Source of the DNA: Rhodopirellula sp.
GTDB lineage: Bacteria > Planctomycetota > Planctomycetia > Pirellulales > Pirellulaceae
Assembly (NCBI GenBank): GCA_002689655.1
Contig: NZHC01000066.1
Coordinates: forward strand, 93,977 to 157,976
Reading direction: 5' to 3'
Length of the DNA stretch: 64,000 bases
In this document: piece after piece, positions 35,619 through 45,552 of the stretch
Numbering within the stretch: the stretch's first letter is position 1
Layout of the letters: every line of letters begins with the position of its first letter
Notes under the pieces: generated by a model
Told to the model about the DNA's origin: nothing
The model's input: the letters and a program-made list of their open reading frames with translations, nothing else
Database searches by the model: none
Position numbers and translations under genes: made by a program

Positions 35619-37127
35619 ATGGCAAAAGCTCCCAAGAATGCGATTAGCCCCTCCCGGGCTGAAGATTACCCGGAATGGTATCAGCAGGTCATCCGTGCCT
35701 CTGATTTGGCCGAAAATAGTCCCGTCCGAGGCTGTATGGTGATCAAGCCATGGGGCTACCGGTTGTGGGAAAATATGCAGCGAGCTTTGGATGACATGTT
35801 CAAGGCCACGGGCCACCAGAATGCTTACTTCCCTCTCTTCATTCCGATGAGCTTTCTTGAAAAGGAAGCGGAGCATGTAGAGGGTTTTGCCAAAGAATGT
35901 GCTGTAGTAACGCATCACCGTCTTGAGCCAGATCCCGATGGTGGATTGCGACCTGCCGGTAAGCTTGAGGAACCATTGATTGTGCGTCCAACAAGCGAGA
36001 CGATCATTGGAGCGACCTATGCCAAATGGGTCCAAAGTCATCGTGATTTGCCGATTCTGATCAATCAATGGGCGAATGTTGTGAGGTGGGAAATGCGCAC
36101 GAGGATGTTCTTGAGAACAGCAGAGTTTTTGTGGCAGGAAGGTCACACGGTGCACGCCACCAGCCAGGAGGCAATCGCCGAAACGGAACAAATGATCGAT
36201 GTTTATGCAGACTTTGCCGAGAATTGGATGGCGATGCCCGTGATCATCGGAAGCAAGACTGCTGATGAGACATTTCCTGGAGCAGTTGAAACCCTCTCGA
36301 TCGAGGCAATGATGCAGGACCGAAAAGCACTGCAAGCTGGGACAAGCCACTTTCTTGGACAGAATTTCTCGAAAGCACAGAATATCGAGTTCCAGGCTGA
36401 GAATGGAGAGCGGGAGTTCGCATGGACCACCAGTTGGGGTGTCTCAACGCGACTCGTCGGGGCTCTGATCATGAGCCATAGCGATGACGATGGTCTTGTT
36501 GTTCCACCACGGCTGGCGCCTGCACAAGTTGTCATTCTTCCAATTTATCGAGATGATTCGCAGCGTGCGGATGTTTTGAAGTATGTTGAAAAGGTTAAGG
36601 AAGAACTGGCCGCTCAGCATTATGCGGGTAGCCCGATTCGAGTCGAAATTGATGATCGAGATATTCGTGGTGGTGAAAAGAAGTGGCACCATGTGAAACG
36701 AGGAGTGCCGATTCGTTTGGAAATTGGGCCCAAGGACATGGAAAAAGACGCTGTTTTTCTCGGGCGAAGGGATCAGCCCAAAAGTGCTCCGATGGGGCGT
36801 GGCGAATTGATCGCTGGAATCAGTTCCTTGCTTGCAGGAATGCAGAAAGGGCTATTTGATGCAGCGGCCAAATTGCGGGATGACAATTCATGTGTGATCA
36901 CCAATGAATCGGACTTTCGTGACTTCTTCACGCCGTCCAATGAACAAGATATTCATGGGGGATTTGCCCATTGCCACTTCTCATCCGAGGATGAGCTTCA
37001 GCCTTTGTTAAAAGAACTGAAGGTGACTATCCGTTGTATTCCCAGAGATGGAAATGACGAGCCCGGGACCTGCTTCTTTACTGGAAAACCTGCAGAGAAG
37101 GTCGCTGTTTTTGCAAAAGCTTATTGA
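35619..37127 (+). CDS. proS: Prolyl-tRNA synthetase, archaeal/eukaryotic type
   Basis: The 502-residue protein is a class II synthetase of the short ProS form. Motif 2 is around VVRWEMRTRMFLRTAEFLWQ (residues about 149-168), TSETIIG is near 127-133, and motif 3 is near the GVSTRLVGALIMSH stretch. An anticodon-binding domain follows (about 300-400), then a C-terminal domain with several cysteines ending in a terminal Tyr (AFAKAY), as in eukaryote-like ProRS. The bacterial editing insertion is absent. The enzyme attaches proline to tRNA(Pro). The ATG at 35619 is the first good start; 270 bases separate it from flgE. Confidence 0.95.
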   Translation: MAKAPKNAISPSRAEDYPEWYQQVIRASDLAENSPVRGCMVIKPWGYRLWENMQRALDDMFKATGHQNAYFPLFIPMSFLEKEAEHVEGFAKECAVVTHHRLEPDPDGGLRPAGKLEEPLIVRPTSETIIGATYAKWVQSHRDLPILINQWANVVRWEMRTRMFLRTAEFLWQEGHTVHATSQEAIAETEQMIDVYADFAENWMAMPVIIGSKTADETFPGAVETLSIEAMMQDRKALQAGTSHFLGQNFSKAQNIEFQAENGEREFAWTTSWGVSTRLVGALIMSHSDDDGLVVPPRLAPAQVVILPIYRDDSQRADVLKYVEKVKEELAAQHYAGSPIRVEIDDRDIRGGEKKWHHVKRGVPIRLEIGPKDMEKDAVFLGRRDQPKSAPMGRGELIAGISSLLAGMQKGLFDAAAKLRDDNSCVITNESDFRDFFTPSNEQDIHGGFAHCHFSSEDELQPLLKELKVTIRCIPRDGNDEPGTCFFTGKPAEKVAVFAKAY

Positions 37128-37215
37128 GATTGAATCGGGTTGAATTTCCGCAAATTTGTGGCAAATGTCATGCCGCACAAGTTGACAGAAGTCCCGCTAT
37201 CTATGGAGAAGTGGG

Positions 37216-37851
37216 TTAAGTTGAACGCTGGTAGATGGCGGTAAGAAGGGATTCGGTATCCTTGAACTTTTTACCAACGGCCATTGTTTCGTCGATCAGT
37301 TTACGGGCATCTGCTTCACTGTGTCCCAAGGTGATTAATGCGTCGAACGTTTCACTGATCACGGATGATGCGGCAGTTCCTTTGCCCGCGTTTCCACTGG
37401 TGACTGCCTGTCTTTCGACCATCAGTGCGAAGCGTGGCATTTTACGACGCAACTTTGCGATCACACGCTCGCTTGTTGCTGGCCCGACACCGGGCAGTGC
37501 CGACAGCCCTTTTGCGTCCTGTTCTTCGATGAGGACAGCAAGTTCTTTAACCGGACGCACCATTGCACGAAGTGCCTTCTTGACCCCGACACCGTCGACA
37601 CTACAAAACAAATCAAAGAACTGGCGTTCAGGTTCGGTCATGAAACCAATCAGCCGTGGAGTCAAGCGACCACCTTGTGCATTTCCCTCAATGTAATCCA
37701 GAGTATGAAGACGCGTCTTCTGACCGATACTGTTTTGCAGCATGCGGCGAGTGTAGTCGGCTACCAGTACCTCATATTCGAAGGGGGCGGCTTCGATGGT
37801 GACAGCAGTTTCACTGACGCGAACCAGTGTTCCGGCGATGGTAACGATCAA
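37216..37851 (-). CDS. ruvA: Holliday junction branch migration protein RuvA
   Basis: The 211-residue protein has the RuvA layout: an N-terminal OB-like region (MIVTIAGTLVRVSETAV), then two helix-hairpin-helix motifs around FFDLFCSVDGVGVKKALRAM and ALPGVGPATSERVIAKL, and a C-terminal helix that contacts RuvB. RuvA binds four-way junctions and loads the RuvB motor. It lies 185 bases downstream of ruvC on the same strand; ruvB is not in the window. Confidence 0.95.
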   Translation of the reverse strand: MIVTIAGTLVRVSETAVTIEAAPFEYEVLVADYTRRMLQNSIGQKTRLHTLDYIEGNAQGGRLTPRLIGFMTEPERQFFDLFCSVDGVGVKKALRAMVRPVKELAVLIEEQDAKGLSALPGVGPATSERVIAKLRRKMPRFALMVERQAVTSGNAGKGTAASSVISETFDALITLGHSEADARKLIDETMAVGKKFKDTESLLTAIYQRST

Positions 37852-38036
37852 GACTGTGTGCTCCGGGGATGAGGGATGTTTGAATCGATGGCAAGGAGAG
37901 TGCCTGACAGATTCTTCCAGTGCGGGACAAAAAGATTGAGGATTCCAAATACCCGGTTAAGCCGAGCGTTGCATGAAAGCGGGATCCAAACGGGAAGATG
38001 TGGTAAAATCAAGTTGTGAATGGGAAGTCGAAAAGA

Positions 38037-38588
38037 TCAAGAAGATTTGGTCAGAGCGGACATGGATGTGCCGTCACCGAGGTGGAAACCGCATAATGCA
38101 ATCGCGAGCGCATCGGCCACGTCTGCCGGTTCAGGCAGGGTGGCCAGACCTAACTGGATTTTGACAGCTAATTGAATCTGGTGTTTGGGAGCGTGGCCAT
38201 TACCAGTCATGACTTTTTTCACACGCGTGGGTTCAAAGTGAAGCACATTGATGTTGGATTGTGCCGCCGCAAGGCAAATCACGCCTCGTGCATGTCCCAT
38301 CAGAATTGCGGTCCGCGGACGTTCGTAGTGCGAAAACAGTTGCTCCAACGCCAGTACATCAGGTGCATGCGTTTCAATGACCTCGCGCAGGCCACTGTGG
38401 ATTTCGCGCAGTCGGGCTTCGATGCTGTCCTTGGGTTTGCTGCGGATGATGCCAGCTTCGATCAATTTGATTTTTCCCGGCAGTGGCATCGAACCACTTT
38501 TCACTCCGACTTCAATCACACCGTAGCCAGTGGTGTTCAGTCCAGGATCTACTCCTAAAAGTCGGCGTTTGGCAGAACCAGAGGTCAC
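38037..38588 (-). CDS. ruvC: Holliday junction resolvase RuvC
   Basis: The 183-residue protein has the RuvC core: [15 protein letters not shown] with the first catalytic Asp, [12 protein letters not shown] with the catalytic Glu, and the C-terminal [14 protein letters not shown] with the remaining acidic residues. It cuts Holliday junctions symmetrically. The GTG at 38588 overlaps the cysS stop in a GTGA tetranucleotide, a classic coupled start; an ATG at 38603 would overlap cysS by 19 bases. It is followed by ruvA, so the order is cysS-ruvC-ruvA. Confidence 0.94.
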   Translation of the reverse strand: MTSGSAKRRLLGVDPGLNTTGYGVIEVGVKSGSMPLPGKIKLIEAGIIRSKPKDSIEARLREIHSGLREVIETHAPDVLALEQLFSHYERPRTAILMGHARGVICLAAAQSNINVLHFEPTRVKKVMTGNGHAPKHQIQLAVKIQLGLATLPEPADVADALAIALCGFHLGDGTSMSALTKSS

Positions 38589-40210
38589 GAGCTGCGTTCC
38601 CAACTTGTGCCTTCTTTCTTGTCTAGCAGAGCAACCCCCAAGCCCGTCAAGCGATCACGGATCGCATCGCCTGTTGCGTAGTCCTTCCGCTCTCGAGCTT
38701 CTTTGCGAAGATCGATCAAAAGGTTCACGACGCCATCGAGTAAGTCCGTGTCTGCTTCGTCTCCACCACTTCCCCCGACTGCTGGCTTCAGGAAAAGGCC
38801 CAATACACTGGTCAATTCGCGAATCACAGAGGCTGCTTTGATCAAAGATAGAACTGCAGGCGTGTCGAGTTCGGAAGCTGGCCCTAATCCGTGTTGATCA
38901 ATGTGCCGGTTCAAGGCACGAAGTGAATCGAACAATACGCTGATGGCTGCACCTGTGTTGAAGTCATCATCCATTGAGGACAGGAACTTCTCACGCGCTG
39001 CATGCATTTCCTGCAGTAGGGCATCTTCTCCGGGTTCAAATTCGCCCTCAGTTCGACAGGTAACCAACGGCAGGTCATAGAAATACTGACCCGGGTACTG
39101 GCAGCTTTCCTGAAGCGAAGTTATCTCGTTGAAACGATCAAAGAAGCGGTAGAAAGCTTCCAGGGATGTACCGGCTTCCTGCAAGCCTTCTTCGTTGTAG
39201 ACAATGGTAGAACGGTAATGAGTTCTCAAAAGAAAGAATCGGATTCTTTCACCAGTGTGTCTACGAATTACCGTTGATAGTCCACCGTCCCCCTTGCTGC
39301 GACTGATCTTTCCAGCTGACGCCTCTTCCGTTGATTCTTCACGGTCGCTCTTGCCGCCTACCTTGCCTTTCTCGCCAGCTCGCATCAAGCCATTGTGCAT
39401 CCAGTACTTAACCATCGGGGCATCGTGGCAGCAGCCACTTTGTGCAAGTTCGTTCTCATGGTGAGGGAACATCAAATCCAGTCCCCCTCCATGAATATCA
39501 AAGGTGTTCCCCAGTATTTCATGGCTCATAGCAGAGCATTCAATGTGCCACCCTGGACGTCCGGGCCCCCAAGGGCTGTCCCATGCGATCGAATCATCTT
39601 TCGCGCTTTTCCAAAGAGCAAAATCGCCAGGTGAGCGTTTCTTGGCGGCAGCTTCGCCTCCTTCACCTTGTTGTGATTCCATGCTTCGGTTGGAGAGCTG
39701 GCCGTAGTTGCCGTCTTTGGCGACATCGAAGAAAACATCGCCATCCACCGCGTAGGCATAATCCTTGTCTTCCAGAGCCTTGATGAATGAGATGATTTGA
39801 GGCATGTGATCAGTTGCTCGTGGCAGATAATCGATCTGGTTGACGCCCAGTTCACGCAGATTAGATAAATAATCTGCTGTCATCTCGCAGGCAATTTGGC
39901 TCATGGGAAGATCGCGTTCCCGGCTCTTGGCGATCAGCTTGTCATCAACGTCCGTGATATTCACCACCCACGTAACGTCATATCCGCTGTAACGCAGGTA
40001 ACGCTTGATCGTGTCGAAGATTACGGGACCAACCATGTGTCCGATATGTGACTCCGCATAAACAGTTGGGCCACAAAGGTAGATGCCAACCTTGGGAGGG
40101 TGCAGCGGTTCGAAAGGTTCCTTGATCTTGCTAAGCGTGTTGTAAACGCGAATCATGGGCTTGTGGGTCGACGCGTCAGAGTCGTTGTGGCTTGCAGTCG
40201 CGGTGCTCAT
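38585..40210 (-). CDS. cysS: Cysteinyl-tRNA synthetase
   Basis: From the ATG at 40210 the product has 541 residues. It has the class I HIGH motif ([10 protein letters not shown]), the zinc ligands ([14 protein letters not shown] and the HHENE stretch) and a KMSKS-like loop, here KISRSKG. About 20 residues rich in Gly, Lys, Glu and Ser precede that loop. They form an insert not found in standard CysRS, although I recall similar loops in other planctomycetes. The C-terminal anticodon-binding helical region ends with a lysine-rich tail. The frame is open to 40288, but the ATG at 40210 suits the family length. The 3' end overlaps ruvC by four bases. Confidence 0.95.
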   Translation of the reverse strand: MSTATASHNDSDASTHKPMIRVYNTLSKIKEPFEPLHPPKVGIYLCGPTVYAESHIGHMVGPVIFDTIKRYLRYSGYDVTWVVNITDVDDKLIAKSRERDLPMSQIACEMTADYLSNLRELGVNQIDYLPRATDHMPQIISFIKALEDKDYAYAVDGDVFFDVAKDGNYGQLSNRSMESQQGEGGEAAAKKRSPGDFALWKSAKDDSIAWDSPWGPGRPGWHIECSAMSHEILGNTFDIHGGGLDLMFPHHENELAQSGCCHDAPMVKYWMHNGLMRAGEKGKVGGKSDREESTEEASAGKISRSKGDGGLSTVIRRHTGERIRFFLLRTHYRSTIVYNEEGLQEAGTSLEAFYRFFDRFNEITSLQESCQYPGQYFYDLPLVTCRTEGEFEPGEDALLQEMHAAREKFLSSMDDDFNTGAAISVLFDSLRALNRHIDQHGLGPASELDTPAVLSLIKAASVIRELTSVLGLFLKPAVGGSGGDEADTDLLDGVVNLLIDLRKEARERKDYATGDAIRDRLTGLGVALLDKKEGTSWERSS

Positions 40211-40540
40211 CTTTGTCGTCTGATAGAGAAGTGGGTCGCAGTTTGGAATTCTTGAGGGAGAGGTGTGAATCTGCCGAGGGAGATGCAAGCAATGCGTCGC
40301 ATCGACGTCAGATCAGTTGCCGCTCTGCCCGTGAAGATGGGGATTATAGGGGTTGAACGTTTTCATGCAGAGGGCGATTTTCGACACCTCAGAACAACGA
40401 GCGTTTTTGATCTGCCTCCCGCCAGATTCATGGATCGTGGTCGATCGATCGCGTACATGAGCGAACAATGCAAGCAATTGCTTGCCTGCCAGTAAATCTC
40501 AATGAATTACCCCAAGACACAGCCGCAACTCAGGTTTGGA
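40211..40540. other. Intergenic region between ispF and cysS, with a 16-bp palindrome
   Basis: No gene is supported in these 330 bases. GCAAGCAATTGCTTGC at 40470-40485 is a perfect 16-bp palindrome. It lies 56 bases beyond the ispF stop and 260 bases upstream of the cysS start, with no T tract. It may be a protein-binding site or part of a weak terminator. Confidence 0.5.
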
Positions 40541-41035
40541 TCACGTTTTGTAGACCAGAACCACCACTCTTGCAGCAATGGCTTCGCCATGACCAATGGG
40601 ACCAGTGCCCTCCCCTGTTTTGGCTTTGATCCCAATGCGGTCGGTTGGAGTATGCGTTATTTCGGAAATCGCTGCTTTCATGGCGTCAATGTGCACGGCC
40701 ATTTTTGGCCGTTCCGCGAGAATCACACAATCCATGTTGGCAATTTCCATCCCATGGTGCCTCAGCCTTCTGATCGCCTCATGCAAAAAGTCGGCACTAT
40801 TGCGATCGTGGTTCTCCTCTGCATTGTCTGGGAACAGTCGTCCAATATCTTGCTCCGCGATCGAACCCAGAATGGCATCAGTAACCGCGTGCAGTAGGAC
40901 ATCAGCATCACTGTGACCGATGCAATGCATCTGGCAATCGATGTTGATGCCTCCGATGCGGAGTGGACCTCCGTTGCCAAGTCGGTGGGTGTCGTATCCA
41001 AGCCCCACCCGAATCGGTGGAATCGGTGCTGTCAT
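40541..41035 (-). CDS. ispF: 2-C-methyl-D-erythritol 2,4-cyclodiphosphate synthase
   Basis: From the ATG at 41035 the product has 164 residues, normal for IspF. The metal ligands Asp and His are in GYDTHRL and the third His in GHSDADVLLHA; DIGRLFPDN follows, and the substrate loop reads KAKTGEGTGPIGHGE. It makes the cyclic diphosphate intermediate of the non-mevalonate isoprenoid pathway as a trimer. The segment after FPDN is longer than usual and acidic (AEENHD). The frame is open upstream to 41098, but the ATG at 41035 is the natural start. Confidence 0.94.
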   Translation of the reverse strand: MTAPIPPIRVGLGYDTHRLGNGGPLRIGGINIDCQMHCIGHSDADVLLHAVTDAILGSIAEQDIGRLFPDNAEENHDRNSADFLHEAIRRLRHHGMEIANMDCVILAERPKMAVHIDAMKAAISEITHTPTDRIGIKAKTGEGTGPIGHGEAIAARVVVLVYKT

Positions 41036-41372
41036 GGGATTTTTCCGTTCAATAAAATCTGAATCTGATCCGAGTGGTGAGTACCGATTTGTTCTCACAT
41101 CCCACTCTTTACCGTCGCTTCATTTTGGCCCAAGTCATTTTCCTGCACGCGGCAGTTTCGTCTGCAAGCGACCGCTTCTTCGTGAGTCGACCTGTGTTGT
41201 TATCTGTTTCTGGGTTCTCGTGAGCTAGGGGCAGTCATTCCTGTCTTCAGAGGTCAGAGAGCCCCTCCGAGGGGCACTCACATCTGCCTTGCGTAATTTT
41301 AGTCCCGGCTTTGAACCTGCTGCCTTGTACCTACAATAACGGACTTTCACACGTCTGCGAGCCACATAGCCC
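41036..41372. other. Divergent intergenic region of ispF and the ABC ATPase gene
   Basis: No gene is supported in these 337 bases, which should hold promoters for both flanking genes. A compact hairpin GCCCCT (41261-41266) / AGGGGC (41270-41275) with a 3-base loop lies about 100 bases before the ABC gene. It has no T tract, so I do not call a terminator. Confidence 0.5.
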
Positions 41373-42371
41373 ATGCCAATGATCGAAGTACGACAGTTGG
41401 CCAAGTCTTATCGCGTCTACAACAAACGCGAGGGGTTGGCAGATAGCGTTCGGGGCCTGTTTCGTCGTGAATACAGGGAAGTAAAAGCGGTTCAGGGCAT
41501 CGACTTGAACGTCGAGCAAGGGGAATTTGTCGCATTTCTCGGCCCAAATGGAGCTGGGAAAACGACCACCCTTAAATTGCTCAGCGGGGTAATCAATCCG
41601 ACGAGTGGGTCAGCAAGCGTGATGGGATTCACGCCTTGGCAAAGAAAAAACGAGTATCGCCGTCGGTTCGCCTTGGTGATGGGACAGAAAAACCAGTTGT
41701 GGTGGGATTTGCCTGCTCAGGAGTCATACCGGCTTCATCAGCAGATTTACGGCGTACCAGCCGAAGAGTTTGATGGCACGCTAGCTGAACTGACAGATCT
41801 GCTGGACGTCGCAGGACTTTTGAGTCGACCTGTCCGCGAGCTTTCGCTTGGAGAACGCATGAAAATGGAGCTGATTGCAGCTCTGCTTCATCGACCAGAA
41901 GTCCTTTTTCTTGATGAGCCAACGATTGGGCTGGATGTTATCGCGCAGCATAATATTCAACAGTTCCTTAAGTACTATCAGGAAAAACGCAGGATCACCA
42001 TTTTGTTAACCAGCCACTATATGAAGGATATCGCTGCACTCTGCAAACGTGTTGTGATCATCGCTGGTGGGCGGATTGAGTACGACGGTTCCTTGTCGGG
42101 GGTAATTGACAATTTCTCCGGGCACAAAGTCATGACATTGCAATTTGCGGATGGGCATCAGCCCGACCTTTCACAATTGGGTGAGGTCCTTGATGAAACG
42201 TGGCCCAAGGTTCGTCTGCGTGTTGATCGGCGTGACGTACCTCGAGTGCTTTCTGAAGTGCTGCGTGACAATCCGATTGAAGATGTAGCTGTTGAAGATG
42301 TTCCACTTGAAGAGGTCATCGCTGAACTCTTTCGTGAGTCATCGCAAAAATCCGATTCGGGCGAAGAGTAG
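41373..42371 (+). CDS. ABC-2-type exporter ATP-binding protein (orphan)
   Basis: The 332-residue protein has a complete ABC ATPase: an N-terminal strand with [17 protein letters not shown], Walker [11 protein letters not shown], a Q loop with [13 protein letters not shown], the signature [11 protein letters not shown], Walker B VLFLDEPT, and the H-loop in TSHY. It resembles the ATPases of ABC-2 type exporters, which normally lie beside one or two permease genes. None is adjacent: the upstream gene faces away and about 960 bases without a clear membrane gene follow. The permease may be elsewhere, or the system may have been partly lost. Substrate unknown. Confidence 0.88.
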   Translation: MPMIEVRQLAKSYRVYNKREGLADSVRGLFRREYREVKAVQGIDLNVEQGEFVAFLGPNGAGKTTTLKLLSGVINPTSGSASVMGFTPWQRKNEYRRRFALVMGQKNQLWWDLPAQESYRLHQQIYGVPAEEFDGTLAELTDLLDVAGLLSRPVRELSLGERMKMELIAALLHRPEVLFLDEPTIGLDVIAQHNIQQFLKYYQEKRRITILLTSHYMKDIAALCKRVVIIAGGRIEYDGSLSGVIDNFSGHKVMTLQFADGHQPDLSQLGEVLDETWPKVRLRVDRRDVPRVLSEVLRDNPIEDVAVEDVPLEEVIAELFRESSQKSDSGEE

Positions 42372-43106
42372 AGCGGGTTTGGTGCACGAGTGAACCATTT
42401 CGCTGTGCTTGCTTAGTTGGGGAATGCAGCGTTTGCTCGTTAAATGCAGTGCTTGCTCGTTAAAGGTACAAGGTCACCACTCTACTTGCCCAAACGATTG
42501 ATTCTTCGAGCTGAATCCGTAACGACTGATCGCGACCGGCTGGAATGCATGGTTGCTCATGCGAGTTCAGGCTGTGAGATCCGTGTTTTTCAACGACAGT
42601 GCAGGAGGATCAGCTCTGTTCTTCTCTCGCTGCCCTTTCTTGTGATTGCGTGAAACTGTGTAGATGTACGTTACCGATGTACGGTGGGCTGCATCCAAAG
42701 ACTATGCCCCACCTAGGTGCAGTATCTGATCGGTTCGGAGTGGTGGAGCCGATCAGTTCACGGTCCTTTTGACTTGATCTTAGGAGGGGCTGGGAGCGTC
42801 GAGCCGTTTGAGATTCGTTTGATAGGGTATCCCAGACAAGATTTGTTTGCAGAGTAGCAAAGGATGCGAGGCGGCCTGCCTGTTATGTCGCCCGGAAACG
42901 TATGGGCCCACTCAATAGTCCCTCAAGCGGCGGCATTGTTGGTGTCAACAATGCGGGGTGGTCAAGGGATTTGCGTGAGCTGATGCCCCCAATGCTGTTT
43001 CAATGCATGGATGTCACGAGGACGGCGAATCTTCACCGGGTCTATGCCCCAGCAATTGCACCCAACAAACGCGAAATGTATTCGTTCCATTCTAGTGGGG
43101 TTGCCT
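42372..43106. other. ORF-poor region after the ABC ATPase gene
   Basis: I see no supported gene in these 735 bases on either strand; the short open frames lack plausible starts, composition or motifs. A 20-bp tandem duplication is at 42423-42462. This is where an ABC permease gene would be expected, and no hydrophobic stretch of the needed length is present. Confidence 0.5.
42423..42462. repeat. 20-bp tandem duplication
   Basis: aatgcagcgtttgctcgtta (42423-42442) is followed by a copy at 42443-42462 with two mismatches. It is intergenic, about 50 bases after the ABC ATPase stop. Confidence 0.85.
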
Positions 43107-43319
43107 ATGAGTGCTGAGGTTCAGTGCGTGCTGGCAGATCGAGGGATACGCTTCCTGATGCTGACGATTGATAGTGATACAATGACCTCATTGATTACTG
43201 CCAAGGGGCATGAATTGATTCCAGTGGAAGATTTTGCAAGTGGTCCCGTAGTTGGCCGTCTGGACCAAATGGCCTTCTTGGGTTCTGCTGAGGCGGTTTT
43301 CTGTCCTCTCTCCGCCTGA
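43107..43319 (+). CDS. Hypothetical small protein upstream of uup
   Basis: A 70-residue frame starts at an ATG at 43107 with GGGG about seven bases before it and ends 11 bases before the uup start. The product mixes hydrophobic and acidic residues (FLMLTIDSDTMTSLITAKG) and resembles no family I know. Codon and residue composition look protein-like, and the spacing to uup suggests co-transcription. It could equally be a chance frame or a remnant. Confidence 0.35.
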   Translation: MSAEVQCVLADRGIRFLMLTIDSDTMTSLITAKGHELIPVEDFASGPVVGRLDQMAFLGSAEAVFCPLSA

Positions 43320-43330
43320 CGTTCAGCAGC

Positions 43331-45127
43331 ATGCCACTCGTTTCCATTGATGATCTTTCCATTGGGTTTCGCGGTCCTTCACTTCTGGATGGTGTCTCAG
43401 CGACGATTGAAGCAGGTCAACGTATTGGCCTGCTGGGCCGTAATGGAGCTGGAAAGACGACTCTGATGAGATTGCTGGATGGCAAAATGCAGCCAGATTC
43501 CGGCGGCATTCATGTTAGTCCCGGAGCGAAAATTGCCCGTCTGACTCAGGATGTGCCACGGGATCTTGAGGGCTCGGTGCACGAAATTGTGACAGCAGGT
43601 CAGGCCAATATGGATGATCCAGAGTTGCAGTGGCAAATTCAGCACGCCGTTGACTCTACCCTGTCCCGCATGCAGTTGGATCCGGAAATTGAATTTCAGA
43701 CGCTTTCCAGTGGCATGAAGCGTCGTGTCCTGTTGGCGAGGGCGATTGCTTCTGAGCCAGATATTTTGCTGCTGGATGAACCCACCAATCATCTCGACAT
43801 CTCATCCATTCTCTGGTTGGAGAAGTTTCTTTCGCGTTGGAGGAACACACTGATCTTCGTGACGCACGATCGATCGTTCCTGCAGAATTTGGCCACACGC
43901 ATTTGGGAGATTGATCGGGGGCGACTTTTTGATTGGTCCTGTGACTACTCCACGTTTCTAAAAAGAAAAGAGGCAGCCATTGCAGCAGAGGAAAAGCAAA
44001 ATGCGCTCTTCGACAAGCGGTTAGCTGAAGAAGAAGTTTGGATTCGACAAGGGATCAAAGCGCGGCGTACACGGAATGAAGGACGCGTGCGGGCCTTGAA
44101 GGCGATGCGAGTGGAAAGATCCAGTCGCAGGCAGGGTGAGGGAAAGGCGAAGATGAGATTGCAGGAAGCAGAACGAACTGGAGCGCTTGTGACTGATGTG
44201 AAGGAAATCTCATTTGGGTATGGAGAACATAAGATCCTGGAAAATTTCACCACAATGTTAATGCGTGGTGACAAAGTGGGGATCATTGGGCCCAATGGCG
44301 CGGGTAAGACAACGTTGCTGAAGTTGTTGCTAGGACAACTCGAACCCCACCAAGGACGTGTGCGGATGGGTACCAATCTGCAGATTGCCTATTTCGATCA
44401 GTTGCGTGATACGCTTGATCCGGAAAAGACTGTTGTCGAGAACGTTGGTGACGGAAGCGACAAAATACAGATTGGTGATAAGACAAAACATATCATGGGT
44501 TATCTTCAGGACTTTCTTTTTACGCCCGAAAGGGCGCGGACAGAGGTGAGATTTCTTTCAGGTGGAGAGCGAAATAGAGCTTTGTTGGCACGACTAATGA
44601 CGAAGCCCGCAAATGTCATTGTTCTCGACGAGCCTACCAATGATTTGGATAGTGAAACGCTGGAACTGCTTGAGGAGCAGTTGACTGATTTCAAAGGAAC
44701 TTTGCTGATGGTTAGCCACGACCGTACATTTCTCAACAACGTGGTGACGAGCACGATCGTCTTCGAGGAAGGTGGGGTCCATGAATATGCTGGAGGCTAT
44801 GACGAATGGAGAGCTGCCGTTGCCAGAAAAGTTGCGGATAAACAAGAGGCAACGAAGTCGGAAATCGATAAAACTAAAAGTGAGAAAGTGAAGACAACGC
44901 CCGCAGAAATTAAAAAACTTTCCTACAAACAGAAACGCGAACTAGAGCAGTTGCCAGGAAAAATCGAGGAGATGGAACTTGCGATTGCGGCACTTCATGA
45001 AGCCATGGCCGCGACGGATTATTATCAAAAACCGGCTGACGCGATCGCAGCAGAAGCAGCCCAGTTGAAGCAGTTGGAGCGTGAGCTGTCGGTAGCTTAT
45101 TCACGGTGGGAAAAACTCGATTCCTGA
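43331..45127 (+). CDS. uup: ABC-F family ATPase, Uup type
   Basis: The 598-residue protein has two ABC domains in one chain without membrane segments. The first has Walker A GRNGAGKTTL, signature LSSGMKRR and Walker B ILLLDEPTNHLD. The second has Walker [11 protein letters not shown], signature LSGGERNR and VIVLDEPTNDLD. The linker contains WIRQGIKARRTRNEGRVRAL, characteristic of Uup, and the C-terminus is a basic coiled coil (about 500-598). ABC-F proteins act on ribosomes; Uup also binds DNA and affects transposon excision in Escherichia coli. Two standalone NBDs without a permease are normal here. Confidence 0.93.
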   Translation: MPLVSIDDLSIGFRGPSLLDGVSATIEAGQRIGLLGRNGAGKTTLMRLLDGKMQPDSGGIHVSPGAKIARLTQDVPRDLEGSVHEIVTAGQANMDDPELQWQIQHAVDSTLSRMQLDPEIEFQTLSSGMKRRVLLARAIASEPDILLLDEPTNHLDISSILWLEKFLSRWRNTLIFVTHDRSFLQNLATRIWEIDRGRLFDWSCDYSTFLKRKEAAIAAEEKQNALFDKRLAEEEVWIRQGIKARRTRNEGRVRALKAMRVERSSRRQGEGKAKMRLQEAERTGALVTDVKEISFGYGEHKILENFTTMLMRGDKVGIIGPNGAGKTTLLKLLLGQLEPHQGRVRMGTNLQIAYFDQLRDTLDPEKTVVENVGDGSDKIQIGDKTKHIMGYLQDFLFTPERARTEVRFLSGGERNRALLARLMTKPANVIVLDEPTNDLDSETLELLEEQLTDFKGTLLMVSHDRTFLNNVVTSTIVFEEGGVHEYAGGYDEWRAAVARKVADKQEATKSEIDKTKSEKVKTTPAEIKKLSYKQKRELEQLPGKIEEMELAIAALHEAMAATDYYQKPADAIAAEAAQLKQLERELSVAYSRWEKLDS

Positions 45128-45552
45128 TCGGGAAGAGACGACTACTTTTGCTCGCTTCCGACCCTCGGTATTCAGTACATCATAAGAATAGGGAGGTGAA
45201 TTGTCTGCCTAGATACGGCATTCGTCGAAAATGAGGGCTCTTTTCTACAAGACGCCATGAACGAATGAGACCATCATGCTGGGCATTGACCCCAAAAACG
45301 GGAAGAATCGACCGGTCAGCATCGGAGTTCAATGAGTATCAAGGCAAAAAACGGTTCATGCTTAAATCTCTGTTAAACTAGGGATTGGGAATTCGGTTCC
45401 CACCACCGTAAGCTTGCTGTGTTGGCGATGCACCACTGCTTCATTCGGACTGGTGGAGTTGAAATTCTCCAGATTTCGAACGTACCATTGGTTCGAATGC
45501 ACAACCCATTCGTTAGTCACTCAACACCAATCTCTTTCACTACCCTGTTTTG
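45128..45552. other. Intergenic region upstream of the PSD1-type gene
   Basis: These 425 bases hold no supported gene. A GGTTCGAAT sequence near 45489 recalls a tRNA T-loop, but no cloverleaf surrounds it. The promoter of the following large gene should lie here; I see no convincing boxes. Confidence 0.5.

Noticed and set aside
35535-36350. 271-codon antisense frame inside proS
   Set aside because: It is a shadow of a well-conserved synthetase gene and has no recognisable protein pattern.
45480-45510. GGTTCGAAT resembling a tRNA T-loop
   Set aside because: No acceptor, D or anticodon arms could be paired around it.
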